A stretch of DNA of 64,000 nt from Gemmataceae bacterium (GCA_009691845.1 SIAJ01000004.1:1-64000), one strand, 5' to 3'; counted from the stretch's first letter, positions 8,143 through 17,119 are shown. Notes: a model not told the origin generated them from the sequence alone. Numbers and translations are program-made.

Positions 8143-9694
8143 CGCCTCTTCTGCACCTCCGACTCTCACTTATCTCCATCCACCCGGTGCCCAACGAGGC
8201 ACGACCGTTGAGATTACTGCCGGCGGCACGTTTGAACGCTGGCCAGTACAGGTCTGGACCAACGCTAAAGCCATCAGCGCGAAGTCTGGCAAGGACAAGG
8301 GGAAGCTCAGCGTCACCATCGCGGTCGACGCGGTCCCGGGGACATACTGGCTCCGCCTACACGACGAGCAGGGCGCGAGCACTTTACGACCGTTCAGCGT
8401 TGGGACGCTTCCCGACGCTCTGGAGCAAGAACCGAACGACGACATCGACAAGGCTCAAGTCATTACGACTTCGTCCGTCGTCAACGGCCGATTAGAAAAA
8501 GCAGGCGACGTTGACCTCTTCACTTTGAAAGCGAAGAAAGGCGAAACGCTGGTTGCCTCACTCGATGCCCATGGCACCTTTCGTTCGCCGATGGATGCCG
8601 TGCTCCAGGTGCTCTCGGCCGATGGGTCGGTTCTGGAACAGAACAACGACTGGTCGGGTCTCGATCCGCAAATTGTTTGCCCGATCACGAAGGACGGAGC
8701 CTACTTCGTCCGTCTCTTCGCATTTCCTTCCTCGCCGGATTCGAGCATCCGCTTCGCCGGTGGCGAGACGTATATCTATCGCCTGACGTTGACGACCGGC
8801 CCGTTCGTCGAATATGCGGTCCCACTGGCAGTGCAGCGTGGAACCAGCCCGACTTTCGCACTGCAAGGCTGGAATATCCCTGCGGGTGCAGTCGTTTCCT
8901 CGAAACTCGAGGACGACATCGCGATCGTGCATGGGCCGCACCTGTCAAACTCCGCTCGACTTCGCGTCGTCGATCATCCTTCTCGATCGTCGATTCCGCC
9001 AGAAGCCCTCGCTCCGCCGTTCTCGATCACCAGCCGACTTGAAAAGCCTGGAGTCGCGGAGAGCGTTCGCATCCTTGGCAAGAAAGGACAGAGTCTCAAC
9101 ATTCGTGTCGATTCGCGTGAACTTGGCCTGATGGTGAATCCCGTGATTCGCGTTCTGGATCAAGCGAACAAGCAACTGGCCCGCATCGAACCCGGTCCAC
9201 TCAACAAAGATGCCGAGTTGAACTTCTCGCCAACCGCCGACGGAGAATACCGCATCGAAGTGCAGGACCTGCACGGCGGCAGTGGATTTCGCCATGCGTA
9301 TCACCTTCGCGTTGCCCCGCCCGTGCCGGATTTTGCCCTGAGCGTCGCCAACGATCGCTTCGCGATGACTCCCGGTACGCCGCTCGACATTCCAGTCTCG
9401 ATCACTCGCATCGCCGGTCATGCCAAGGAGATCATTCTTGCGGCCGAGGGACTGCCGGAAGGAATCAAGTCCGAAGTGCTGCCGATCGCGAAGGATGGGA
9501 AGACGGTCACCTTGCGACTCACGGCAGAAAAGGCGGGGCCATCGGGATCGTTCCGAATTGTCGGCAAGGCTAAGGAATCGGAAGCGAATCGAAAGGCGAA
9601 AGCTCCGCTCGCGGAATTTGAAACGAACACGACCGATTTCTGGCTCGCGGTCGGCGGCGTAGTGCCTCCGCCGCAAGCGAAGAAGAAGCGGTAA
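8075..9694 (+). CDS. Secreted protein with pre-peptidase C-terminal (PPC)-type beta domains
   Basis: A 539-residue protein. Signal peptide about 1-27 (LLCGLCVFVANASSA, then A-PPTLT). Residues 28-115 look like an IPT/TIG-like Ig fold (YLHPPGAQRGTTVEITAGG). Residues 115-240 carry a PPC domain: EQEPNDDIDKAQVI, GDVDLFTLKAKKGETL and SPMDAVLQVLSADGSVL. A second PPC-like domain is at about 325-415 (ILGKKGQSLNIRV, DGEYRIEVQDLHGGSGF). Such proteins accompany DUF1501/PSCyt1 genes in planctomycetes and probably act at the cell surface; the binding target is unknown. The C-terminus is lysine-rich. The signal peptide codons lie in a repeat arm. Confidence 0.75.
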   Translation: MHVLSITRFGSSLLCGLCVFVANASSAPPTLTYLHPPGAQRGTTVEITAGGTFERWPVQVWTNAKAISAKSGKDKGKLSVTIAVDAVPGTYWLRLHDEQGASTLRPFSVGTLPDALEQEPNDDIDKAQVITTSSVVNGRLEKAGDVDLFTLKAKKGETLVASLDAHGTFRSPMDAVLQVLSADGSVLEQNNDWSGLDPQIVCPITKDGAYFVRLFAFPSSPDSSIRFAGGETYIYRLTLTTGPFVEYAVPLAVQRGTSPTFALQGWNIPAGAVVSSKLEDDIAIVHGPHLSNSARLRVVDHPSRSSIPPEALAPPFSITSRLEKPGVAESVRILGKKGQSLNIRVDSRELGLMVNPVIRVLDQANKQLARIEPGPLNKDAELNFSPTADGEYRIEVQDLHGGSGFRHAYHLRVAPPVPDFALSVANDRFAMTPGTPLDIPVSITRIAGHAKEIILAAEGLPEGIKSEVLPIAKDGKTVTLRLTAEKAGPSGSFRIVGKAKESEANRKAKAPLAEFETNTTDFWLAVGGVVPPPQAKKKR

Positions 9695-9710
9695 TCTCTC
9701 TCGCCTTACA

Positions 9711-9789
9711 CTCCGCGAAAGAGCGTGAGACTGGCCCTCGGAGAAAAGTTCGTTTTCGGGAGTAGTCTGCCTCGCGCTCTTTCGCGGAG
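9711..9789. repeat. Intergenic inverted repeat
   Basis: Arms 9711-9725 (CTCCGCGAAAGAGCG) and 9775-9789 are perfect inverted copies, extendable by four more pairs with one G-T. The 49-base loop holds nothing recognisable. It fills most of the gap between the PPC protein and the sulfatase; it could act as a terminator or RNA-stability element. Confidence 0.6.
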
Positions 9790-9844
9790 CGAAAAACGAC
9801 TATCATAAAGTTCGCTGCCACACATCCTCAGCAGGAACATACCC

Positions 9845-11383
9845 ATGTCTTTGCGCTTGACGTCATTCGCATTACTCCTCTTTGGAACACAGGCATTCGC
9901 CCAGAAGCCGCCCAACATCGTCTTTATCTTCTCGGACGACCACGCCTACCAGGCGGTGAGTGCGTACGGCCACCCGTTGAAATTGCTGGAGACGCCGAAC
10001 CTGGATCGAATCGCGAAGGAAGGAATGCGGTTCGATCGTTGCCTGGTGCCGAATTCGATCTGCGGCCCGAGTCGGGCCTGCGTGTTGACCGGGAAGTACA
10101 ACCACGCGAATGGTTTTTACAACAATACCAACAGCCGATTCGACGGCACGCAGTTCACGTTTCCGAAGCTCCTACAGAAGGCGGGCTATCAGACTGCGAT
10201 CGTCGGCAAGTGGCATTTGATTAGCGATCCAACCGGATTCAACTACTGGCACATCCTGCCCGGCCAGGGTGTCTACTACAATCCGCCGATGATCAAAAAC
10301 GGCGAGCGAGTCAAGCACGAAGGCTACACCACCGACATCATCACGGACGTTTCGCTCGACTGGCTCAACAAACGGGACAAAGACAAACCCTTCCTCCTCA
10401 TGTGCCAACACAAGGCCCCGCACCGCGAATGGTCCCCGGCCTTGCGGCACCTCGGACACGACAAGGACCGCAAGTATCCGGAGCCGGATACCCTGTTTGA
10501 CGATTACGCCGGCCGTGGCAAGGCGGAACGCGAGCAGGACATGACCATTGCCAAGACCATGAACGCGAGCGATCTAAAGCTGACGACGCTCGCCACGCAC
10601 ACGCCGGAACAGAAAAAGGAATGGGACGCGTACTACGAGCCTCGCAACAAAGCCTTCCGAGAGGCGAAGCTGGAAGGCAAAGACCTCGTGCGCTGGAAAT
10701 ACAACCGCTACATGCACGATTATCTCGGCTGCATCAGGGCCGTGGACGAAAGCGTCGGCAAGGTGCTCGATTATCTCGAACGCGAAAAGCTGAGCGAGAA
10801 CACCATCGTCGTCTATTGTTCCGACCAGGGTTTTTACCTCGGCGAGCACGGCTGGTTCGATAAACGGTGGATCTTCGAAGAGTCCGTGCGAACACCCCTG
10901 CTCGTCCGCTGGCCCGGCAAGACGAAGCCGGGAACGACGAACGCCAATTTGGTCAGCAACATCGACTTCGCGTCCACATTTCTGGAGGCGGCCGGTGTCG
11001 AGACCCCGAAAGACCTTCACGGCAAAAGTCTCGGGCCGATCCTGAAAGGGGAAACACCCGCCGATTGGCGCAAGAGTTTTTACTACCACTACTACGAGTT
11101 CCCCGGCCCCCACAGCGTCCGCAAGCATTATGGCGTCGTGACCGATCGCTACAAGCTGGTACGCTTCTACGAGCCCGGCGTCGATTACTGGGAACTCTTC
11201 GATTTGAAGAGCGATCCGAAGGAACTGACCAGCGTGTTCGACAAAGCCGAGTACGCGGCCGTGCAGAAGGAGTTGGAAACGGAACTCGCTCGACTGCGAA
11301 AGGAACTGAAGGTGCCGGACCCCGATCCGCCGGAAACGGAAATCAAGGCGAACCCGAAGAAGAAGGATCCGAAACCGAAGTAG
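9845..11383 (+). CDS. Secreted sulfatase (formylglycine-dependent)
   Basis: A 512-residue type I sulfatase. Signal peptide about 1-19 (FAQ before KPPN). The N-terminal metal site is FSDD-H (D31, D32), and C73 in [14 protein letters not shown] is the residue converted to formylglycine in the C-x-P-x-R signature. [15 protein letters not shown] is the conserved second metal-binding segment. The sequence resembles choline/heparan-type and GlcNAc-type sulfatases that remove sulfate from polysaccharides; the substrate cannot be fixed from sequence. Planctomycetes typically carry many such enzymes. The lysine- and proline-rich C-terminal tail (about 18 residues) looks disordered. A maturase gene is not in this window. 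Confidence 0.9.
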   Translation: MSLRLTSFALLLFGTQAFAQKPPNIVFIFSDDHAYQAVSAYGHPLKLLETPNLDRIAKEGMRFDRCLVPNSICGPSRACVLTGKYNHANGFYNNTNSRFDGTQFTFPKLLQKAGYQTAIVGKWHLISDPTGFNYWHILPGQGVYYNPPMIKNGERVKHEGYTTDIITDVSLDWLNKRDKDKPFLLMCQHKAPHREWSPALRHLGHDKDRKYPEPDTLFDDYAGRGKAEREQDMTIAKTMNASDLKLTTLATHTPEQKKEWDAYYEPRNKAFREAKLEGKDLVRWKYNRYMHDYLGCIRAVDESVGKVLDYLEREKLSENTIVVYCSDQGFYLGEHGWFDKRWIFEESVRTPLLVRWPGKTKPGTTNANLVSNIDFASTFLEAAGVETPKDLHGKSLGPILKGETPADWRKSFYYHYYEFPGPHSVRKHYGVVTDRYKLVRFYEPGVDYWELFDLKSDPKELTSVFDKAEYAAVQKELETELARLRKELKVPDPDPPETEIKANPKKKDPKPK

Positions 11384-11422
11384 CGGAGCATCGCTCGCCA
11401 TTTCGCAGTGGCCAACCCAAAT

Positions 11423-11476
11423 AGGACCAATGGGGCGGAGGGGACCAATATCAGCCACCTCAGTCCCATTGGTCCT
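11423..11476. repeat. Inverted repeat upstream of thyA
   Basis: Arms 11423-11434 (AGGACCAATGGG) and 11465-11476 (CCCATTGGTCCT) are perfect inverted copies with a 30-base loop. A partial third copy (GGGACCAAT) lies in the loop at 11441-11449. It sits between the sulfatase stop and thyA and may be a terminator for the former or part of the thyA leader. Confidence 0.55.
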
Positions 11477-11507
11477 TCTCTGCGCTGCACGCTAGATAAA
11501 GTGACAT

Positions 11508-12341
11508 ATGAAGCAATACCTCGACCTACTCCGCGAGATTCGAACGGCCGGCACCCGCAAGGCCCAGCGGGCGGCCTTACGCTCCGATGGCCGACGCCCG
11601 GAAGTTCTGAGCGTCTTCGGTCGCCAGATTCGCTTCGATCTCTCGGCCGGCTTTCCGATGGTCACGACCAAGCGGATGCCCTGGAACGCGGTCGTTCATG
11701 AACTCTTGTGGTTCCTCTCCGGATCGACGAACGTCAGCTACTTGCGTGAGCATAAGGTCTCGATCTGGGACGAGTGGGCCACGCCCGAGGGTGAACTCGG
11801 CCCAGTCTACGGTAAGCAATGGCGTTGCTGGGAAGGGCCGCAAGGGAAAGTGGATCAGATCGCGAACCTGATTGCCGGGATTCGCAAAGTGATCGAGAAT
11901 CCGCATGCCTCGGAAGCACGACGCTTGATTCTCTCCGCCTGGAACCCGGCCGACATGCCCGACCCGAAAATTCCGACCGGCTGCCACACGCTGGTGCAGT
12001 TCAACGTCACGGAAGGCCGATTGTCGAGCCAGCTTTACCAGCGCTCGGCCGACATGTTCCTGGGCGTGCCGTTCAATATCGCGTCCTATGCGTTGCTCAC
12101 GCACATCCTGGCGAAAATCACTGGCTTGGCGGTCGGCGAATACGTTCATACCTTCGGCGACGCTCACATCTACGACAATCATCTGGATGCCGTCGATGAA
12201 CAACTCAGGCGAGAGCCGATGCCGTTGCCCACTTTGCAAATCGTCGGCGAGCTTAGCTCGATCGATGAAGTGAAAGCCGAGCAACTGAAGTTGATCGGCT
12301 ACCAAAGCCATGGCCGACTGCCCGGCGAGGTGGCGGTGTGA
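11508..12341 (+). CDS. thyA: Thymidylate synthase ThyA
   Basis: A 277-residue protein that methylates dUMP to dTMP with methylene-tetrahydrofolate. Family segments are clear: GFPMVTTKRMPW, HELLWFLSGSTN, IWDEWA, GPVYGKQWR, the catalytic cysteine C159 in GCHTLVQF, QLYQRSADMFLGVPFNIASY and HIYDNH. Two things are unusual: the normal PCH before the catalytic Cys is GCH, and the N-terminal phosphate loop (DRTGTGT in most ThyA) reads RAALRSDGRRPEVLS, about eight residues longer. The stop overlaps the folA start by four bases, so the two are translated together. The ATG at 11508 fits the family N-terminus MKQYLDLL. Confidence 0.92.
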   Translation: MKQYLDLLREIRTAGTRKAQRAALRSDGRRPEVLSVFGRQIRFDLSAGFPMVTTKRMPWNAVVHELLWFLSGSTNVSYLREHKVSIWDEWATPEGELGPVYGKQWRCWEGPQGKVDQIANLIAGIRKVIENPHASEARRLILSAWNPADMPDPKIPTGCHTLVQFNVTEGRLSSQLYQRSADMFLGVPFNIASYALLTHILAKITGLAVGEYVHTFGDAHIYDNHLDAVDEQLRREPMPLPTLQIVGELSSIDEVKAEQLKLIGYQSHGRLPGEVAV

Positions 12342-12883
12342 TCATCTCGTTCCTGGCCGCGATGGATCGGAATCTCGTCATCGGCGACGAGAAGGGCATT
12401 CCCTGGCATCTGCCCGCCGACCTCAAGCGATTTCGCAAGCTGACCCTGGGCAAGCCCATCGTGATGGGCCGAACCACGTTCGAACATATCGGCCGGCCAC
12501 TCGACAAGCGAACAAACATCGTGCTGACGCGGAAAACGGACTACCACCCCGAGGGCGTGCTGGTCGCGCACTCGGTGGAGGAGGCTCTCCGACTGGCTGG
12601 AGTGGCTGAGGAATTGGTTATCGTCGGCGGTGGGGAAGTCTATCGGGCGTTCCGGTCACGTGCCAATCGGCTGTACATCACGTTTGTGGAAGGCGAGTTC
12701 AGAGGCACCGCACACTTCCCCTTGGAATTTCCTACTCCCCAGGGCTTCGCATGGGAAGTCATGCATCGCGAGTCGCATGCCCCCGACGAGAAGAACCCTC
12801 ACGCTCATCAATATGTTGTGGTGGACCGGCGCGAACAATCCGCTAGCCAGGGCGGCGACTTCAATATCCCAATCCTCCTCTGA
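12338..12883 (+). CDS. folA: Dihydrofolate reductase FolA
   Basis: A 181-residue DHFR that regenerates tetrahydrofolate after the ThyA reaction. Motifs: AAMDRNLVIGDEKGIPWHLPADLKRF (only the parts AAMDRNLVIG and IPWHLPADL are diagnostic), the acidic active residue in LPADL, VMGRTTFEHIGRPL, and the NADPH-binding IVGGGEVYR. The start is GTG at 12338, overlapping the thyA stop by four bases. The last 15 or so residues extend beyond the usual C-terminus and look unstructured. Genes in this order are a common dTMP module. Confidence 0.92.
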   Translation: MIISFLAAMDRNLVIGDEKGIPWHLPADLKRFRKLTLGKPIVMGRTTFEHIGRPLDKRTNIVLTRKTDYHPEGVLVAHSVEEALRLAGVAEELVIVGGGEVYRAFRSRANRLYITFVEGEFRGTAHFPLEFPTPQGFAWEVMHRESHAPDEKNPHAHQYVVVDRREQSASQGGDFNIPILL

Positions 12884-12895
12884 TTTGAATCTTCC

Positions 12896-14119
12896 ATGAA
12901 CTTCGACCCCCAATCCGTCCGCCACCAGTTCCCCGCGCTGCGTCGCGATGCAGTGTTTCTCGATGGCCCGGCAGGCAGCCAGGTGCCGCAGTCGGTCATC
13001 GGCGCGATCTCGGGGTATTACGTCAACCATAACGCCAATCATGGCGGGGCGTTCTCGACCAGCCGGGAATCGGATGCTGTCGTGGACGAAGCCCGTCGGG
13101 CCTGTGCTGATCTTCTCGGAACCACCGACGATGGTTGTGTCTCGTTTGGCGCGAACATGACGACGATCACGTTTGCCCTGTCTAGGGCGATTGCGACAAC
13201 GTGGAAGCCGGGGGACGAAGTGATCGTCACGCGATTGGACCACGACGCGAACGTTTCCCCCTGGGTGCGGGCGGCTCAAGATCGCGGGGTGACCGCACGG
13301 CACGTGGGAATCCATCCCGAGGACTGCACCCTCGACCTGGACGACTTTCGGCAAAAGTTATCCTCTCGCACGAAACTGGTGGCCATCGGTTGTGCGTCGA
13401 ACGCCGTAGGAACTCGGAACCCGTTCCCCGAGATGATTCGGCTCGCCCATGCCGCGGGGTCGCTCGTGTTTCTGGATGCGGTTCATTATGCTCCGCATCT
13501 TTCGATGGACGTGACGGCCTGGGATTGCGACTTCCTTTGTTGCTCCGCGTACAAGTTCTTCGGCCCGCACGTCGGCATCCTGTATGGAAAGCGGGCGTTG
13601 ATGGAATCGCTTCCCGCGTACAAAGTGCGGCCGTGTGCCGAGACGTTGCCCGATCGCTGGATGACGGGCACGCAGAACTTCGCCGCCATCGCCGGTGTCG
13701 GTGCTGCGATCGAATATCTTGCCCAGATTGGCCATTCTCTCGGCAAGCGCACGGGCAGAAGGCAGTCGCTGGTGCGAGCGTTTGCCACGATCGAACAGTA
13801 CGAACGCGAGGCGGGAGGTCGGATGCTCACCGGCCTCGCCTCGCTACCTCGCATTCGCGTTCGGGGCATTATCGATCCAAAGCGTCTCAGCGAACGGGTG
13901 CCTACGGTATCGTTCACGCACATGCGAAAGTCGCCGTTTGAAGTCGTCGAACACCTTGCGAAGAGAAATATTTTCGCCTGGCATGGAAACTACTACGCCT
14001 TGCCGCTCACGGAAGCTCTCGGCGTGGAGCCCGACGGCATGGTGCGAGTCGGACTACTGCATTACAACACGTCGTCGGAGATCGATCGATTGATCGCCGC
14101 GCTCGCGGAACTCGGATGA
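12896..14119 (+). CDS. Class V aminotransferase, cysteine desulfurase-like (VC1184 type)
   Basis: A 407-residue PLP enzyme. The PLP lysine is probably K220 in CCSAYKFFGPHVGILYG; the cofactor aspartate lies in FLDAVHYAPH. N-terminal FLDGPAGSQVP and HGGAFSTSRESD are typical of the aminotransferase V subfamily described as VC1184-like, which resembles cysteine desulfurases but lacks a settled function. No IscU, SufU or thiouridylase gene is nearby, so a role in Fe-S assembly is not supported by context. It follows folA by 12 bases and may be co-transcribed with thyA-folA. Confidence 0.8.
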   Translation: MNFDPQSVRHQFPALRRDAVFLDGPAGSQVPQSVIGAISGYYVNHNANHGGAFSTSRESDAVVDEARRACADLLGTTDDGCVSFGANMTTITFALSRAIATTWKPGDEVIVTRLDHDANVSPWVRAAQDRGVTARHVGIHPEDCTLDLDDFRQKLSSRTKLVAIGCASNAVGTRNPFPEMIRLAHAAGSLVFLDAVHYAPHLSMDVTAWDCDFLCCSAYKFFGPHVGILYGKRALMESLPAYKVRPCAETLPDRWMTGTQNFAAIAGVGAAIEYLAQIGHSLGKRTGRRQSLVRAFATIEQYEREAGGRMLTGLASLPRIRVRGIIDPKRLSERVPTVSFTHMRKSPFEVVEHLAKRNIFAWHGNYYALPLTEALGVEPDGMVRVGLLHYNTSSEIDRLIAALAELG

Positions 14120-14518
14120 TGACGGACGTTCAGCTGACGAGTGACGCAAGAAACTCTGAAAAATACGGCTGATCCGCCTCCTGCGTTATTCGACGAATTG
14201 ACCCACAAACAAAATCTTATGCGTTGCTTTGTGCCTTCACGATCCTCACGGAATCTTCGCATCCGCGATTTGTGGATGGCTCAGTCGGACATTTTTCGGA
14301 CTCCGCAGAACGCATCAACATTGACTGATGCGATAAAAAAAATGCAAAACTGGACGGAAAGCACAAGAGAGAACTTGTGTTTTCGAGAGTCGACGTTACC
14401 ATATCGTACTAACACGGTCGTATCGACATGCTTCGATCGATCAAATTGTACCCGGCGGTTGGACTGCGGGAGTTCTACTAAAGCCGGGAGCCATGATCTT
14501 GGAGGTCACCGCACCCGT
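14120..14518. other. Gene-free stretch before kamA
   Basis: About 400 bases between the aminotransferase stop and the chosen kamA start. The frame of kamA stays open back to 14141, but residues encoded there do not resemble KamA, use rare codons and are AT-richer (AAAAAAAATG near 14335). I read it as a leader or promoter region. No hexamer pair with good spacing was found. Confidence 0.5.
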
Positions 14519-15985
14519 ATGAGCGAAATGGAAGTCAGCGCCACTCTGGAGCCCGCGACGGTCCCGCAAACCCCGACCGCCTTTGAAGATGACGAGCCCC
14601 CGAGTACCCCGCGCCGCCACCAAGCCTGGAAAAACGTTCCCAAAAAACAGTGGGACGACTGGCGATGGCAAATGCAGAATGCCGTTCGGTCGGTTCGTCA
14701 GCTCCGAACCTTGATCGAATTCAGCGAGGAAGAACTGGAAGTCATCGGCAAGCTGGAAGCCGAGTACAAGGTGGTCATTCCACCGTACTACTTCTCCCTC
14801 ATCGACCCCACCAACCCAAAAGATCCGATTCGCTTGCAGTCGGTGCCTTCGCCTCTCGAGGCAGAGAACCCCTCTGGCTACGAACTCGAAGATCCACTCG
14901 AAGAAGACAAGGACTCCCCAGTCCCCGGTCTCACGCACCGCTATCCCGATCGTGCTCTCCTTGTGACCACGCCGGCTTGCTCCATGTACTGCCGTTTCTG
15001 CACGCGGAAGCGAGCCACGCTGACAAGGGGCGGATGGGATTCGGTTTCCCACGACGATCACCGCATGGTGGAGTACGTCGCCAAGCACTCCGAAATCCGA
15101 GACGTCATCGTTTCGGGTGGCGATCCGCTCACTCTCCCTACCAGCAAGCTCAAGTTCTTTCTGGACGGCCTCTCGGCCATCCCGCACGTGGATGTGATCC
15201 GGATCGGCACTCGGGTGCCCGTCACCTTGCCGCAGCGACTCTACGACAAGGACCTGATCGATCTGCTTGCTTCATCCGGCAAAGTCTGGATTCAAACGCA
15301 CTTCAACCATCCGCGGGAAATCACCCCGGAAGCGAAGCGAGTCTGCAATGCCCTCCTGCGGGCAGGTATGCCGGTGAACAATCACTCCGTGCTGTTGCAG
15401 GGCGTCAATGACGATCTGGGTACGATGCGTTCGCTGCTTCGCGGCTTGCTGCGAATCAAGGTGCGACCGTACTACTTGTTCCACTGCGACCCGGTGATTG
15501 GAGCTGGACACTTCCGCACCTCCGTGTGGAAGGGAATCGAAATCATGGAAGGGCTGCGCGGGCACATGTCTGGCCTCGGCATCCCGACCTATGTCATCGA
15601 TAGCCCGCACGGCGGTGGTAAGATCCCAGTCATGCCGAATTATCTGATCTCTGCCGGCGACGATGCCGTTGTCCTTCGAAATTTCGAGGGCCAGATCGTT
15701 CGTTACCAGGCCCAGGACAAACCAGCCACGACCGAGCCAACCTTTACTCGTGGTGTAAGTTCACTTCTTCAGGGAACACGAACGGTCATCATTCCCGAAG
15801 GCAACGAACGCATGGCCCGTCGAAAACAGCGGGCACTGGGTGAAGCAATGGGAAGCAGTTGCGGAGGCGGGTCCGCCCCCTCGCATCCCGAGCTGGCTCC
15901 TTCCCAGCCCAAGCAGCCGCTTCTCGAACTGGGACTTCGTAATCCCGTAAAGCGGCGGCGTAAAGTCGCTGCTCTCGCAGACTGA
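14519..15985 (+). CDS. kamA: KamA-family radical SAM lysine 2,3-aminomutase
   Basis: A 488-residue protein. The radical SAM cluster motif is C154-x3-C158-x2-C161 (CSMYCRFCTRKR). Other family segments: WDDWRWQMQNAVRSV, HRYPDRALLVTT, VIVSGGDPLTLP, IRIGTRVPVTLPQR, and PYYLFHCDPVIGAGHFRT, which includes PLP and substrate contacts. HGGGKIPVMPNY is the usual C-terminal segment. The enzyme class converts L-lysine to L-beta-lysine; EpmB (EF-P modification) is a shorter relative, so the 488-residue length favours a lysine or related aminomutase. Start chosen as the ATG at 14519; upstream codons look non-coding. The proline-rich tail ends just before a strong hairpin. Confidence 0.82.
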   Translation: MSEMEVSATLEPATVPQTPTAFEDDEPPSTPRRHQAWKNVPKKQWDDWRWQMQNAVRSVRQLRTLIEFSEEELEVIGKLEAEYKVVIPPYYFSLIDPTNPKDPIRLQSVPSPLEAENPSGYELEDPLEEDKDSPVPGLTHRYPDRALLVTTPACSMYCRFCTRKRATLTRGGWDSVSHDDHRMVEYVAKHSEIRDVIVSGGDPLTLPTSKLKFFLDGLSAIPHVDVIRIGTRVPVTLPQRLYDKDLIDLLASSGKVWIQTHFNHPREITPEAKRVCNALLRAGMPVNNHSVLLQGVNDDLGTMRSLLRGLLRIKVRPYYLFHCDPVIGAGHFRTSVWKGIEIMEGLRGHMSGLGIPTYVIDSPHGGGKIPVMPNYLISAGDDAVVLRNFEGQIVRYQAQDKPATTEPTFTRGVSSLLQGTRTVIIPEGNERMARRKQRALGEAMGSSCGGGSAPSHPELAPSQPKQPLLELGLRNPVKRRRKVAALAD

Positions 15986-16001
15986 GCGGTTTGATAGGAT
16001 A

Positions 16002-16044
16002 AACGCTGCCGGTCTCGCATGCGCGAGGCTGGCAGCGTTTTTTT
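16002..16044 (+). terminator. Strong intrinsic terminator or attenuator between kamA and the ATP-grasp gene
   Basis: A 17-pair stem (AACGCTGCC at 16002-16010 pairs with GGCAGCGTT at 16031-16039, continued inward by eight pairs including two G-T) with loop ATGC is followed by a run of seven T (16038-16044). The next ATG is 14 bases further on, so a separate promoter after the hairpin has no room. Either read-through is controlled here or the downstream promoter lies inside kamA. Confidence 0.85.
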
Positions 16045-16058
16045 GTGGAGTCATCAAG

Positions 16059-17081
16059 ATGAAGATCGGGATCGCATTCGATCTCAAGCCCAAGGGCCCT
16101 CTTCCGGAGGGTGCCCCGGACGACCTCCACGAAGAGTTCGACAGCCCCGCTACCATCCAGGCGATTGCGGAAGCGATCCGTGCCATGGGGCACACGCCGG
16201 TCGAACTTGGCGATGGTCGTGAGCTTCTGACCAAGCTGCTTGCCGATCCGCCGGATCTGGTTTTCAACCTGGCCGAAGGTACGGGCACTTCACGCAATCG
16301 CGAAGCTCGCGTACCCGCCGTGTGCGAGATGCTCGGCATCCCGCACACCGGTTCGGACGTACTCACGCTCGCACTATGCCTCGACAAGGATATGTGCCGT
16401 CGAACCGTCCAGGACGCGAACGTAGTGGTGCCGGAAGGTCTTTTCATTTCGCTGCCTGATGGCGATTACGATGGAGACTATCAAGAATTTCCCGGCATGG
16501 TCGAAGAAACGGGCTTAAAGCTCCCGCTCATCGCCAAACCGGTATGGGAAGGATCGAGCAAGGGGATTCGTGCCACGTCGTTAATCGAACGACTGGAGGA
16601 TGTAGGCCCGACAGTAGTTCGCCTGTGCAATGAGTACAACCAGGGCGTGCTGCTTGAAGAGTTCATTGCCGGCGAAGAGGTCACGGTCGGGGTCGTCGGA
16701 AATGATCCGCCACGCGTGATCGGCTGCATGCGCGTCGTGCCAAAGCAGAAAACCGACCGCTTCGTCTACAGCCTGGAAGTGAAGCGGGACTGGGAACGCC
16801 GCGTATCGTACGAAACCCCCGCAAAGCTGCCGCATGAAACGATAGTTGCGATCGAGACGGCGGCTCTGGAGGCGTTCGAGATCCTGGGCTGTCGCGATCT
16901 TGCCCGCATCGATTTCCGTGTTCGCGATGGCGTGCCTTACTTCTTGGAAGCCAATCCCCTGCCCGGCCTGAACCCCGATTCCGGCGATCTGCTGCTGATC
17001 TGCAAGGCAATGGGGATTTCTCACGCCGAGTTGATCAAGACGGTGATCACCGAGGCAATGGCTCGCATCGGGATGAAGTAG
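16059..17081 (+). CDS. D-Ala-D-Ala ligase-like ATP-grasp ligase
   Basis: A 340-residue ATP-grasp protein. ATP and metal contacts are present: LIAKPVWEGSSKGI, VLLEEFIAGEEVTVGV, and DFRVRDGVPYFLEANPLPGL with the Mg-binding Asp/Glu/Asn. The N-terminal EDGxxQG loop that binds the first D-alanine in true Ddl is absent; here the equivalent reads FNLAEGTGTSRNREARVP. It is therefore probably not the cell-wall Ddl but a ligase for other amino or carboxylate substrates. It follows kamA with a hairpin between; ribosome site TGGAG at 16046-16050. The stop codon lies inside the next hairpin. Confidence 0.75.
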   Translation: MKIGIAFDLKPKGPLPEGAPDDLHEEFDSPATIQAIAEAIRAMGHTPVELGDGRELLTKLLADPPDLVFNLAEGTGTSRNREARVPAVCEMLGIPHTGSDVLTLALCLDKDMCRRTVQDANVVVPEGLFISLPDGDYDGDYQEFPGMVEETGLKLPLIAKPVWEGSSKGIRATSLIERLEDVGPTVVRLCNEYNQGVLLEEFIAGEEVTVGVVGNDPPRVIGCMRVVPKQKTDRFVYSLEVKRDWERRVSYETPAKLPHETIVAIETAALEAFEILGCRDLARIDFRVRDGVPYFLEANPLPGLNPDSGDLLLICKAMGISHAELIKTVITEAMARIGMK

Positions 17082-17119
17082 CTGAAAGCCCCGGGACAGC
17101 CGTCCCTGGGCTCAGCTAC
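17078..17119. terminator. Bidirectional hairpin containing two stop codons
   Basis: GTAGCTGA-AGCCC-GGGAC pairs with GTCCC-GGGCT-AGCTAC across a four-base loop, with three mismatches. The stop of the ATP-grasp gene (17079-17081) and that of the convergent WD40 gene (17116-17118) both lie inside the arms, so the element ends both transcripts. Confidence 0.6.

Noticed and set aside
14141-14518. N-terminal extension of KamA
   Set aside because: The 126 extra residues do not resemble any KamA and the DNA has different composition; ATG at 14519 fits the family.
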